NCBI RefSeq assembly: GCF_018919165.1
Contig: NZ_JAHLQM010000002.1
Location: 97,212-161,211 of the forward strand
DNA: 64,000 nt
Reading direction: 5' to 3'
Origin: Amphibacillus sp. MSJ-3
GTDB lineage: Bacteria > Bacillota > Bacilli > Bacillales > Amphibacillaceae
Below are positions 55,291 to 63,324 of this stretch, one piece after another (within the stretch, counting starts at the first letter, position 1; each line of letters begins with the position of its first letter). The notes beneath the pieces were generated by a model that saw only the letters and a list, made by a program, of their open reading frames with translations, made no database searches and was not told where the DNA came from. The translations under genes were made by a program, and so were the position numbers.

Positions 55291-55771
55291 GCTGACCCCC
55301 TTCAAATGCTTGAAAGAGGGGTCTTACCGACAGTTACACTGCGATAAAGTGAAACTTCATTCAGTGGAGGTTGGGATTACATTAGCTATGCCATGCAGAC
55401 CTTCCCATAGGACCTGGTGGCCTTAGCCTGAATTCCCCATCCTACTGAATGTTAGTTGAACCAATCGGGCCGTTACTGTCAGTTGACCCCCTAATTACAA
55501 TTCTTATCCTCCTTCAAATACTTAAAGGAGGGGCTTACTGACAGTTACACTGCGGTAAAGTGAAACTTCATTCAGTGGAGGTTGGGCTTACATTAGCTAT
55601 GCCGTGCAGACCTTCCCATAGGACCTGGTGGCCTTAGGCTGAATTCCCCATCCCACTGAATGTTAGTTGAACCAATCGGGCTGTTACTGTCAGTTGACCC
55701 CCTAATTACAATTCTTATCCTCCTTCAAATACTAGAAGGAGGGGTCTTACTGACAGTTACACTGCGGTAAA
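55291..55771. repeat. Tandem 211-bp repeat (two full units plus a partial), type locus of a dispersed family
   Basis: The box AAAGTGAAACTTCATTCAGT starts at 55347 and again at 55558, 211 bp apart, and the units are about 95% identical by eye. Order in a unit: CTGACAGTTACACTGCGGTA, AAAGTGAAACTTCATTCAGT, GGAGGTTGGG, GCAGACCTTCCCATAGGACC, TGGTGGCCTTAG, CCCATCCCACTGAATGTTAG, TTGAACCAATCGGGC, GTTACTGTCAGTTGACCCCC. ATTCAGTGG can pair with CCACTGAAT and CTTCAAATACT..AGGAGG with TCCTCCTTC, so RNA from it would fold. A third, partial unit ends near 55771. No frame spans it. Degenerate copies are scattered across the window. Confidence 0.85.
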
Positions 55772-55906
55772 TTCCATTATTCCATTAAAGCTGTTATCAT
55801 ATGATTCGACGGTTATTCGTCTAATAACTATATGTGGTATTTACATACTTTTTAAACATCAATATATTGATTTTATTTTCACTTACAGTTATGATATAAA
55901 AGTGAA

Positions 55907-56052
55907 CCTTTTATTCAGTGGACATTTTCCTCAACCCTCACTGACTTTTAGATAAACAAATCAGACTTTTACTGACTGTTCCCCTTTCTTATCATCCGAC
56001 CCTTCCCCTTAGGTTATTGGAATAGGGGCTTTTTAGTCAGTTTAACTACGAT
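55907..56052 (+). repeat. Degenerate copy of the dispersed repeat
   Basis: AAAGTGAACCTTTTATTCAG, TGGACATTTTCCTCAACCCT, CACTGACTTTTAGATAAACA, AATCAGACTTTTACTGACTG and later AGTCAGTTTAACTACGATAA keep the unit order at low identity. The flanking 55772-55906 and 56053-56273 stretches show no gene; I looked for a B12 riboswitch before nrdJ and found none. Confidence 0.5.
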
Positions 56053-56273
56053 AAAATAAGGATTTAAACAAATTCACTTTTTTCTTAAAAGATTCCTTGT
56101 TTATCTAAAGATAAGTGATCGGTTCTGATTTAAATGAACTTTTCCTATATCTGATACTTATTATAAAAGGGAGCAAGTGATATCCTTAATCATCAAATGA
56201 TCGTTTTTCAAATATGAAGCATTTGGTTCAATGAATTGGTTACCATTAGAAAGCAAGGAGAAGGAGAGCAATC

Positions 56274-58697
56274 ATGTTAATTGAATATATTACCGACGAT
56301 TTTGTCGAAAAAGTTGTGGAAAACAAGCCAAATCCACTAACTGAAATTGGGAGTTTTGTCTACACCAGAACATACTCTAGATGGAAAGCGGGTAAAAACA
56401 GAAGAGAATTCTGGCATGAAACAGTCCAACGTGCAGTGAATTATAATATGACCTTAGCAAGTGATCATCTTGAGAAAATTGGATTAGAACCAGACTATCG
56501 AGCTCTACAAAAAGAAGCAGAGCGGATATTTTTAAGTATTTATGAAACGAAACAATTTCCTTCAGGGCGTACTCTATGGCTTGGCGGTGGAAATGATGTT
56601 ATCAACGAGAAATTCACACTTGGTAACTTTAATTGTTCTTTTACCAATATAAAAGATTGGGGAGATTTACCTGAAGTCTTTTACTTATTGTTAGTTGGTA
56701 CTGGAATTGGGATTAAATCTACACTAAAAATGGCCAAAGCGATGCCGAAAATCAAAACTAATGTGAAGGTCCTTCATTCTGAGTATAAGCCGCTTCCTAA
56801 AGAAGAGCGACTCGAGCATTCTAAACTTGTTGAAATCGGTAATGGCTTTGTTAAAATATATATTGGTGATTCTAAGGAAGGCTGGGTTGAATCGCTTCAC
56901 TTATATTTAGATGTCTTAACGAATAAAAAATATAAACATATTCACACAATTAAGTTTAGCTATAACTCTATTCGGCCAAATGGTGAAAGACTGAAAACTT
57001 TTGGTGGAACAGCTTCTGGACATGAACCATTAAAATCAATGTATGAAGGCTTTGCAAATGTACTGAGTAACAAGATTGATGATAGCTTAGAGCCCATTGC
57101 AGTAGATGAAGAGGGCTATGGTCAAGTCAGACCGATTCATATTCTTGATATGGCAAATTTAATTGGTGCCAACGTTGTCGTTGGTGGTGTACGGCGTACT
57201 GCTGAAATCTTCCTTTCTGACGCGGATGACATCGAGGTTCTACTTGCCAAATACGGGATTAATGGTTTTTGGTCACAAGAGCACTTTGATCAACATGAAG
57301 TTGTTAAGGATACCTTAGTTAAAAATGGGATCAAACTACCAAAGTGGTTTAAAGACATGTCGCTAAAACAACATGCTGTATCTTATGATGATGGAAAAAG
57401 CTTAAAGTATTTCGATGATAAAGATACAGCACTCACATTCGCAGATCAAGTAAATGGCTATTACATGTATCCTGTTCGAGAGCCAAGAAAAAACATTGAC
57501 CATCGACGAATGAGTAATAACTCTGTTGCCTTTACAAGCAAACCAAGCGATGAAAGATTAAGTTTACAATTTGAATTATTAAAAGGCGAAGGTGAGCCTG
57601 CCTTTGTCAACCTTGAAGAGGGGGCCCGACGAATACTGAAACAACTAGGGGAGACCAAGCCAACAAGAAGCAGGTTGGAATATATCATGGAAGAGATTGG
57701 GCTAAATCCATGTGTTGAAATTATTTTATTCAGTAAAAACGTTTGTAATTTAACAACAGTTAACTTAACTGCCTTTGTCAATGAGGATCAAACGCTTGAT
57801 GAAGAAGGTTTGTTACAGGCACAAAGAGATTCTGCCCGAATTGGACTGAGAATGACTTTAGCAGAACTTGAACTTAAAGCATGGGATAAAGTGCAAAAGC
57901 GTGATCGTTTGCTAGGTACATCATTAACAGGTTGGAAGGATGCGATGGCCTTGCTAGGCTATACTCAAGCCCAAGAAGAGGAGTTACAAAGGAAATTACA
58001 CCATGCATCAAGAAGTGAGGCTGACAAGTATGCTAGAGAGTTGCGAATAAGCGCACCATTACTTGTAACAGCAGTAAAACCAGAAGGAACGCTAAGTCAA
58101 GTTGCGCGAAACCCAATAACAGATTCACCTGTATCTAGTGGCTTACATTGGTCACACTCGCCCTACTACATTAGAAGAATCAGAATCAATGCATCTGATC
58201 CACTTGCTAAAGTAGCCTTAGATCTCGGATGGACCGTAAATCCTGAAGTTGGGACAGAAGGAGACACTTACGAAGAGCGAATGGCCAATGCCAAGACGCT
58301 TGTTGTTGATTTCCCTGTCGCTTCTGGAGCAGATAAAACAAAAGATGATATTTCCGTTGATGAACAATTCGATAACTACTTTAGTTTCCAAAATAATTAC
58401 ACAGAGCACAACACATCAAATACGATTACCGTTAAACCTAATGAATGGAGTAGGGCTGAGGAAAGAGTCAAACAAGGTTGGGATAACTTTGTTGGTGTAT
58501 CTTTCTTAGCATTAGATGGCGGAACATACCAATTGATGCCATATGAAGCCATCACAAAAGGTGAATTCGAGGAGAAAAAGGCAAAGATGGTGCCATTTAC
58601 TGCTGAATTACTTGAACAATACGAGGTAACTGATAACCTTGAAGATGCAGATATTGGGAATGATGGTTGTACTACAGGTGCTTGTCCAATTAGATAA
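56274..58697 (+). CDS. nrdJ: Adenosylcobalamin-dependent ribonucleoside-triphosphate reductase (class II)
   Basis: 807 residues, monomeric Lactobacillus leichmannii type (739 residues there, so somewhat longer). All five functional Cys are visible: LGNFNCSFTNI (first of the active pair), NPCVEIILFSKNVCNLTTVN with the thiyl-radical Cys and its partner 11 residues apart, and the C-terminal relay CTTGAC. Also PSGRTLWLGG and GGVRRTAEIFLSD. Reaction: reduces NTPs to dNTPs using B12, with or without oxygen. ATG follows AAGGAGAAGGAGAGCAATC. Followed by a lipoprotein and S-component likely to bring in B12. Confidence 0.95.
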   Translation: MLIEYITDDFVEKVVENKPNPLTEIGSFVYTRTYSRWKAGKNRREFWHETVQRAVNYNMTLASDHLEKIGLEPDYRALQKEAERIFLSIYETKQFPSGRTLWLGGGNDVINEKFTLGNFNCSFTNIKDWGDLPEVFYLLLVGTGIGIKSTLKMAKAMPKIKTNVKVLHSEYKPLPKEERLEHSKLVEIGNGFVKIYIGDSKEGWVESLHLYLDVLTNKKYKHIHTIKFSYNSIRPNGERLKTFGGTASGHEPLKSMYEGFANVLSNKIDDSLEPIAVDEEGYGQVRPIHILDMANLIGANVVVGGVRRTAEIFLSDADDIEVLLAKYGINGFWSQEHFDQHEVVKDTLVKNGIKLPKWFKDMSLKQHAVSYDDGKSLKYFDDKDTALTFADQVNGYYMYPVREPRKNIDHRRMSNNSVAFTSKPSDERLSLQFELLKGEGEPAFVNLEEGARRILKQLGETKPTRSRLEYIMEEIGLNPCVEIILFSKNVCNLTTVNLTAFVNEDQTLDEEGLLQAQRDSARIGLRMTLAELELKAWDKVQKRDRLLGTSLTGWKDAMALLGYTQAQEEELQRKLHHASRSEADKYARELRISAPLLVTAVKPEGTLSQVARNPITDSPVSSGLHWSHSPYYIRRIRINASDPLAKVALDLGWTVNPEVGTEGDTYEERMANAKTLVVDFPVASGADKTKDDISVDEQFDNYFSFQNNYTEHNTSNTITVKPNEWSRAEERVKQGWDNFVGVSFLALDGGTYQLMPYEAITKGEFEEKKAKMVPFTAELLEQYEVTDNLEDADIGNDGCTTGACPIR

Positions 58698-58700
58698 GTA

Positions 58701-58847
58701 AAATGTCTCTCAGTGGTGTTTTCATTATTCCCTAAGTGTGAGATGAACGAATCAGGCTTTGGCTACTATTGATTCCTCACATGTCATTCAATTGCTTTGT
58801 TGTGGGGGACTTACAATTCGTTAAGCTAGGATAAATAGTTTATGAGC
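58701..58847 (+). repeat. Degenerate copy of the dispersed repeat
   Basis: TCTCAGTGGTGTTTTCATTA, CCTAAGTGTGAGATGAACGA, ATCAGGCTTTGGCTACTATT and, later, TAAGCTAGGATAAATAG mirror the CAGTGG / CACTGAATGTTAGTTGAAC / AATCGGGCTGTTACTGT / ACTGCGGTAAA order. Directly after nrdJ. Confidence 0.4.
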
Positions 58848-58867
58848 GGCGTCACTATTACGACGCC
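58848..58867 (+). terminator. Hairpin after nrdJ
   Basis: GGCGTC (58848-58853) and GACGCC (58862-58867), loop 8 nt, followed by CTCTTGTTT. A short stem; partial termination between nrdJ and the lipoprotein gene is possible. Confidence 0.45.
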
Positions 58868-58909
58868 CTCTTGTTTGAAAAAATTTTCTCTAGAGGGAGT
58901 TATAATCAT

Positions 58910-59311
58910 ATGAAATTTTTAAAATTATTTTTACCTTTAATGTTAGCTACAAATATTTTATTTGCTTGTGGATCGACTGACCCGAATAATAATGGTGGAC
59001 AATCAACACAAAGTGAAGTTCAGCAATTACAAATAGAACTCATCATTTCACAAGAACACGGCGAAGAAATTCTTGCCGAAGAGGAATTAGAAGTTGAAGA
59101 AGGATCGACTTTAATGGACATTTTGAAAGATAACTTTGACATTGAAGAGGACAATGGTTTTATTACTGCCATCAATGGGATTAAAGCGGAGGAAGATGAA
59201 CCCTATGCTTGGATGTATACAATCAATGGGGAAATGGCTTCTGTAGGAGCTGCCGATTACAAGGTTGAAAATGGAGATGTCATAGAATTTGACTTCCAAA
59301 GTTGGGAGTAA
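58910..59311 (+). CDS. DUF4430 lipoprotein, putative corrinoid-binding
   Basis: 133 residues. Lipoprotein signal with NILFAC (Cys ~18), short polar linker, then one DUF4430 domain (~50-132): LEVEEGSTLMDILKDNFDIE, GFITAINGIKAEEDEPYAWM and GAADYKVENGDVIEFDFQSW. DUF4430 resembles the C-terminal beta-domain of intrinsic factor and transcobalamin. Its place between a B12-dependent enzyme and an S-component makes a surface corrinoid-binding role attractive, but this is inference. ATG 58910 after AGAGGGAG. Its last codons lie within a 109-bp tandem duplication. Confidence 0.82.
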   Translation: MKFLKLFLPLMLATNILFACGSTDPNNNGGQSTQSEVQQLQIELIISQEHGEEILAEEELEVEEGSTLMDILKDNFDIEEDNGFITAINGIKAEEDEPYAWMYTINGEMASVGAADYKVENGDVIEFDFQSWE

Positions 59312-59486
59312 TAAGTTGACTATTGGGAAATTAGCCATGCTATCCATGTTGGTCAGTATTGCGTTATTGGCAGAACACAATGAAGATATCATAGAATTTG
59401 GCTTCCAAAGTTAGGAGTAGTAAGTTGACTGTTAGGAAATTAACCATGTTATCCATGTTGGTCAGTATTGCCGTTATCGGCAGAAT
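59271..59486 (+). repeat. 109-bp tandem duplication spanning a gene end and the next gene start
   Basis: GATGTCATAGAATTTGACTT at 59276 recurs as GATATCATAGAATTTGGCTT at 59385, and GTCAGTATTG at 59352 recurs at 59461: period 109. Each unit holds the DUF4430 C-terminus, GGAGTA ribosome site, TTG start and the first ~20 codons of the S-component. Unit 1 therefore encodes a 30-residue hybrid (TTG at 59316, stop at 59415) that begins as S-component and ends as DUF4430. Only unit 2 leads into the full S gene. The copies have diverged at about one base in eight. Confidence 0.85.
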
Positions 59487-59922
59487 ATATATGAGCTTCA
59501 TTCCAAATGTTCAACCCCTTACCATGATCATTATGATTACAGCTATTCTGATGGGTAGAACAAACGGCGTACTTGTTGCAACAATTAGTATTATAGTAAG
59601 TAACTTATTCTTAGGATTTGGCATTTGGAATCTGCCACAAGTTATCTCTTTTTCACTTATTGCAATCATAAGTGGATCTTTTCGCCATTTGAAGGATAAG
59701 AAATACTTCATTTACCTATTAGCTTTAATCGGCTTTTTCGCAGGATACTTTCATGGTTTTATCATGTCCTTGTTTGAATACATTATCTTTGACCATTTTT
59801 TGGCCTATTACATCGCCGGGATCCCTTTTGATACTTATCATGCTGTTGGGAATTTCATTATGGCTTTTATCTTATACAAACCGATTGAGAGAGCCTTTGA
59901 AATGATCGAACCTATAAATTGA
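59425..59922 (+). CDS. ECF-type S component, CblT/CbrT-like (predicted corrinoid uptake)
   Basis: 165 residues, five or six spans: MLSMLVSIAVIGRIYMSF, MIIMITAILMGRTNGVLV, then GFGIWNLPQVISFSLIAIIS and a C-terminal VGNFIMAFILYKPIERAFE. Size and layout are those of an S subunit that uses a shared ECF module encoded elsewhere. Small S proteins next to DUF4430 and B12-dependent enzymes have been predicted to move cobalamin or its precursors. Starts at TTG 59425, 7 nt after GGAG; the frame is open back to 59398 only because of the tandem duplication. Followed by a terminator. Confidence 0.78.
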   Translation: MTVRKLTMLSMLVSIAVIGRIYMSFIPNVQPLTMIIMITAILMGRTNGVLVATISIIVSNLFLGFGIWNLPQVISFSLIAIISGSFRHLKDKKYFIYLLALIGFFAGYFHGFIMSLFEYIIFDHFLAYYIAGIPFDTYHAVGNFIMAFILYKPIERAFEMIEPIN

Positions 59923-60358
59923 ATTCGACTTTTTGATTAAATGAATGTGAACATTTTAAAAATGCTTTGAAACCATTCGTTAGCTATTCAAGAATAAGGT
60001 GGACCTTCACTTAGTGGGGGCCACTTTATTTATTTTTATAGAGGAAGCAATCGGCAAAATGATCCGTGAGAATAATAAGTTTGCCTCTCCTTTTTTTCGA
60101 CCCCAATCTGAATTTTCCCCTTTATACTTCTATTCTTATCCGAAAGAACAAGATTTATTCTAGTCAACAATTTGAAAAGATCCAGTGGTAAAAGCAAACA
60201 GAGGTCATTCACCTTTGTTTTTTTATTTACGCAGGAAAAGGAAATCCTTGTGATTAAAGATTAACTTTATCCCCAATTCCACATATTGATTGTATGAAAT
60301 TTTGTTTAGAGCAAAAGATAAAACTGATCGTAACTTGGATGAGGAGGTGAATGATTTC
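59923..60358. other. Gene-free region after the S-component gene
   Basis: Besides the terminator at 59993-60039, a TTCACTTAGTGGGGGCC stretch inside it recalls the dispersed repeat. The remaining sequence, rich in pyrimidine runs (CCTTTTTTTCGACCCC), has no recognised element. Confidence 0.4.
59993..60039 (+). terminator. Terminator of the DUF4430 / S-component genes
   Basis: AATAAGGTGG (59993-60002) pairs with CCACTTTATT (60021-60030), one G-T wobble, loop 18 nt, then TATTTTTAT. Confidence 0.75.
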
Positions 60359-60667
60359 ATGAGCACATTTAAGCGTATTGCCTTAGTATTAACGGTAATC
60401 GGAGCAATTAACTGGGGGCTAATCGGGTTTTTTCAATTTGATTTAGTGGCTTTCATCTTTGGTGGACAGGGTGCTGCTTTATCCCGTTTATTATACAGCC
60501 TTATAGGACTAAGTGGTCTCGTCTGTTTATCTTACTTTTTTGACCCGGTAGACCAGACAGACAGCGATCGCTCACTCAACACAAGTAGTGTCAATTATGG
60601 TGTCGAATTTGGCGAGGACTTTGAATATGACCGAAATAGAGATAATGATGACAATCGAACTAGATAA
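60359..60667 (+). CDS. DUF378-family small membrane protein
   Basis: 102 residues from ATG 60359, 9 nt after GAGGAGGTG. Two spans: FKRIALVLTVIGAINWGLIGFF (in part: ALVLTVIGAINWGLIGFF), the DUF378 hallmark with the Asn-Trp-Gly turn, and LLYSLIGLSGLVCLSYFF. The ~45-residue tail is acidic and Asn/Arg-rich (EFGEDFEYDRNRDNDDNRTR), longer than in YuzA-like relatives of ~70 residues. Function unknown. Single gene. Confidence 0.85.
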   Translation: MSTFKRIALVLTVIGAINWGLIGFFQFDLVAFIFGGQGAALSRLLYSLIGLSGLVCLSYFFDPVDQTDSDRSLNTSSVNYGVEFGEDFEYDRNRDNDDNRTR

Positions 60668-60750
60668 TTGAATATCTGTTGTTAGAGGAATTTGGATATT
60701 AAGCCATTTGTTTATTTAGATTTATTTTTTTAGCAAGCTAAACAAACTGA

Positions 60751-60774
60751 CCCCCACCGATACTTTGGTGGGGG
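60751..60774. terminator. GC-rich hairpin between convergent genes
   Basis: CCCCCACC (60751-60758) and GGTGGGGG (60767-60774), loop 8 nt, between the DUF378 and oxidoreductase stop codons. Neither side has a clear T-run, so efficiency is uncertain. Confidence 0.55.
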
Positions 60775-60786
60775 CTAAAAATAAAC

Positions 60787-61896
60787 TTATTTTTTAATTA
60801 ATCGTTCTGGCATCATCCCTTCCAAAAAGGCCCAGACACCGTTTTCGATCATTAATTCTTCCCGTTCATACTCTGATAATTCTTTTCGAACTAAATCTTC
60901 ACGATCCGCCAAAATTTTTGCAGTCCAATGCGGATCAATCAGTAAGGCACGGCCAAGTGCAACAAGATCTGCCTTTTCGAGAACGTCTTCCGCATCCTTC
61001 TTCGTTCTAATATCACCTACACCAATAAAAGGGAGGCGACCATTTATTTTTTCATATAGGTAATGAATGATTGGCTTATCCTGATATGCCTCACTGATCG
61101 AGATTCGTTTATAGTCATTGAAAGACACATGCAGGTAGTCTAATGGTTTATCTGCTAACTGGTCAATTAAGTACAAAGTATCTGGCAAACGAATGCCGGG
61201 CGTCTCAAATTCTTCTGGGGAAAACCGATAACCAACAATAAAATTTTTCCTTTCTGATCGATCGACAACTTCAGTCACTGCTCCAACAAGATCATTAATA
61301 AACTTAAACCGCTTCTCCCGACTTCCACCCCACTCATCTTTCCGGCGATTGGAATGGGGAGAAAAAAATTGCTGAAGCAAGTAAGTGTTTGCGCCATGGA
61401 TTTCAACCCCATCAAACCCAGCTTTAATTGCACGCTCAGTCGCTTGTTTATAGCTTTCAATTAAGTCGGTAATTTCTTCACTCGACAACTCCCTAGGTGT
61501 TTCTGCATCCGGACGCTCAGCAGGAACAGCACTTGCCGAAACTGGCTGTACACCTCGGAGGATCTTAGAATTTGTCATTCGCCCTGCATGGAATATTTGT
61601 AAAATAGCTCTTGTATCATTTTTTTTAATTGATGCAGCTAGCCTGGATAAGCCTGGAATAAAGCGATCATGGTAAACAGCCAATTGTCCTTCCCATCCCT
61701 TACCATTTTCCTGGACATTTGCCGCACCCGTAATAACTGCTCCTACTTCTCCAGATCGTAGCCCATAATAAGCACATTCATCTCTCGTTACAACACCATC
61801 TTGAAAACTCATCATCGTTGTCATCGGTGCCATAATCACTCGATTTTTTATCGTTAAACCACGCTTAAATGTGAGTGATTCATTTAATTGTGCCAT
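60787..61896 (-). CDS. NADH:flavin oxidoreductase, old yellow enzyme family (YqiG-like)
   Basis: 369 residues, TIM barrel. FMN and substrate features: IKNRVIMAPMTTMMS (~17-31), ILQIFHAGRMTN (~100-111), FDGVEIHGANTYLLQQFFSPHSNRRKDEWGGS (in part: GVEIHGANTYLLQQFFSPHS), VGYRFSPEE and LVALGRALLIDPHW. No C-terminal 4Fe-4S domain, so a short OYE reducing alpha,beta-unsaturated carbonyl compounds with NAD(P)H. ATG follows AAAAGGGGATGATGAG. Single gene. Confidence 0.92.
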   Translation of the reverse strand: MAQLNESLTFKRGLTIKNRVIMAPMTTMMSFQDGVVTRDECAYYGLRSGEVGAVITGAANVQENGKGWEGQLAVYHDRFIPGLSRLAASIKKNDTRAILQIFHAGRMTNSKILRGVQPVSASAVPAERPDAETPRELSSEEITDLIESYKQATERAIKAGFDGVEIHGANTYLLQQFFSPHSNRRKDEWGGSREKRFKFINDLVGAVTEVVDRSERKNFIVGYRFSPEEFETPGIRLPDTLYLIDQLADKPLDYLHVSFNDYKRISISEAYQDKPIIHYLYEKINGRLPFIGVGDIRTKKDAEDVLEKADLVALGRALLIDPHWTAKILADREDLVRKELSEYEREELMIENGVWAFLEGMMPERLIKK

Positions 61897-62146
61897 CTCA
61901 TCATCCCCTTTTTATAAGTACTTGATCAGCAGATAGATATCCCTCTTATTGGTATATTACCCGTTTTGGCTTTTATTCCTTTTTGATCTAATTTATATAA
62001 ATAGATCGCTAAATCGTGTGAGACAAGTGATTAAAGGTTCTGGCCAATCACCTACCTACAGGTGGCTTTAGTATCCTTACTCTCATTTGTCATTCATAGA
62101 CGATTCCTTTATAATTTCAATATCAATAGATAAAGGATGATTTGAT

Positions 62147-62368
62147 ATGACATTTGAAGAAATCTTACCACATTTGAAAGCTGGAAAAAAAATTATTCGA
62201 CAAGGTTGGGCGGGTGCTGAACTCTATGTCAAATTAGTTGATGAGAGTATGATCGATGGCGAGCGCTTAAATCCATATTTTCTAATCAATGTTCAAGGTG
62301 AAGGGTATACGATGTTCACCCCAACAGTTTGTGACTTACTTGCAGATGATTGGGAAATTGTTGATTAA
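62147..62368 (+). CDS. DUF2829 / Tad2-like small protein
   Basis: 73 residues, nearly the whole DUF2829 domain: MTFEEILPHLKAGKKIIRQG, WAGAELYVKLVD, NPYFLINVQGEGYTMFTPTV and LLADDWEIVD. Phage Tad2 proteins of this family sequester the Thoeris signalling nucleotide and so block that defence. The Trp-Gly and DW residues of the family are kept. This copy is chromosomal, with no phage gene or Thoeris gene nearby, so its role may be different. ATG follows AAAGGATGATTTGAT and a TATAAT at 62111. 50 bp upstream of the SDR gene. Confidence 0.82.
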   Translation: MTFEEILPHLKAGKKIIRQGWAGAELYVKLVDESMIDGERLNPYFLINVQGEGYTMFTPTVCDLLADDWEIVD

Positions 62369-62418
62369 TTGAAATTAATCCGGATAAATTTCAGGTTATT
62401 TCTCATGAGGTGATTAGG

Positions 62419-63174
62419 ATGCAATTTGAAGAATTTAAAGGAAAGTGTGTATTTATTACAGGTGCTAATTCAGGAATTGGCTATGCACAAGCCCAGGCCT
62501 TTTTAACTCAGGGTGCAAATGTTTTTGCCCTTGATATTAAGGAAGACAAGTTGTCCCAATTAAAAAAGCAATTTAACGATCAGTTTGACTACCGACTTGG
62601 TAATATTTCAGAAAAGAGTAAGGTAGAAACAACTGTTTATCATGCGATCAAGCAAAATGGCACGATCGATATTCTGCTCAATACCGCGGGAATTCTGGAT
62701 AACTATGCAAAAACGTTAGAAACAGATGAAGACTTATGGGATCGAGTCATTCAAACGAATTTAAAGGGAACATATTTAGTGACTAATACCGTATTACCAC
62801 ATATGTTGCAAGAGAAAAAAGGTTGCATTATCAATATGGCTTCGATTGCAGGACTAGTTGCAGGAGGTGGCGGGGCAGCCTATACCGCTTCAAAACATGC
62901 CATTATTGGTTATACAAAACAATTGGATTATGATTATGCCCATGCAGGAATCCGCGCAAATGCACTTGCACCAGGCGCCATTAAAACACCGATGAATCAA
63001 GCAGATTTTGCTGGGGACGGAGAGATGGCTAAGTGGGTTGCGAATGAAACGCCAGCTGGTAGATGGGCAAAACCAGAAGAGGTCGCAAATCTCACCCTGT
63101 ATATCGCTAGTGAAGCAGCAGACTATATACACGGAACAACTATTCCTATTGATGGGGGTTGGACAATGAAATAA
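62419..63174 (+). CDS. SDR-family oxidoreductase
   Basis: 251 residues. Classical SDR: TGANSGIGYAQAQAF (~14-28), LNTAG (~88), NMASIAGLVAGGG with catalytic Ser (~139), AYTASKHAIIGYTK (~154-167) and ALAPGAIKTPMN. The C-terminal IPIDGGWTMK is typical. Probably an NAD(P)-dependent alcohol or 3-oxoacyl reductase; substrate not predictable. I use ATG 62419 after GAGGTGATTAGG rather than GTG 62410, which overlaps the ribosome site. Resembles KduD (16684) in layout but lacks its N-terminal extension. Confidence 0.87.
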   Translation: MQFEEFKGKCVFITGANSGIGYAQAQAFLTQGANVFALDIKEDKLSQLKKQFNDQFDYRLGNISEKSKVETTVYHAIKQNGTIDILLNTAGILDNYAKTLETDEDLWDRVIQTNLKGTYLVTNTVLPHMLQEKKGCIINMASIAGLVAGGGGAAYTASKHAIIGYTKQLDYDYAHAGIRANALAPGAIKTPMNQADFAGDGEMAKWVANETPAGRWAKPEEVANLTLYIASEAADYIHGTTIPIDGGWTMK

Positions 63175-63197
63175 CCCTGTTCATCCCTAATATTTTC

Positions 63198-63206
63198 TGT
63201 TATAAT
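63198..63206 (+). promoter_or_regulatory. Extended -10 promoter for queT
   Basis: TGTTATAAT at 63198-63206 is TG-N-TATAAT, seven bases before the riboswitch. The -35 region is weak, as is usual with extended -10 promoters. Confidence 0.6.
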
Positions 63207-63212
63207 GGACAA

Positions 63213-63317
63213 GCAAGTTTTTTTGAACTTGCACTATGGCACTTAGCTAGGGCGATAAAGCTCTCATCCTTTGGTCATAGTTATTACTAAGATAGCACTT
63301 GCTATTTTACAAAGGAG
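63213..63317 (+). promoter_or_regulatory. preQ1-II-type riboswitch upstream of queT
   Basis: Elements in the order of the COG4708/preQ1-II RNA: 5' stem GCAAGTT/AACTTGC (63213-63219/63226-63232); ACTATG (63233-63238) pairing with CATAGT (63276-63281); conserved CTTAGCT (63242-63248) in its loop; the TATTAC stretch (63282-63287); a small hairpin ATAGC/GCTAT (63292-63296/63301-63305); and AAAGGAG (63311-63317), the ribosome site that is masked when ligand binds. The loop of the second stem is longer than in streptococci. The gene controlled, queT, is the classic target. Confidence 0.75.
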
Positions 63318-63324
63318 AAATATG

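Noticed and set aside
55291..55771. CRISPR array
   Set aside because: Units are 211 bp and contiguous, without short constant repeats and unique spacers, and there are no cas genes.
56053..56273. Possible B12 riboswitch before nrdJ; also GCAGACCTTCC in the repeat units resembling part of a B12 box
   Set aside because: The wider B12-box and surrounding helices are absent, and the same phrase occurs in repeat copies unrelated to B12 genes.
59398..59424. TTG at 59398 as start of the S-component
   Set aside because: Those codons are the duplicated tail of the DUF4430 gene read in another frame; the TTG at 59425 has the proper ribosome site.
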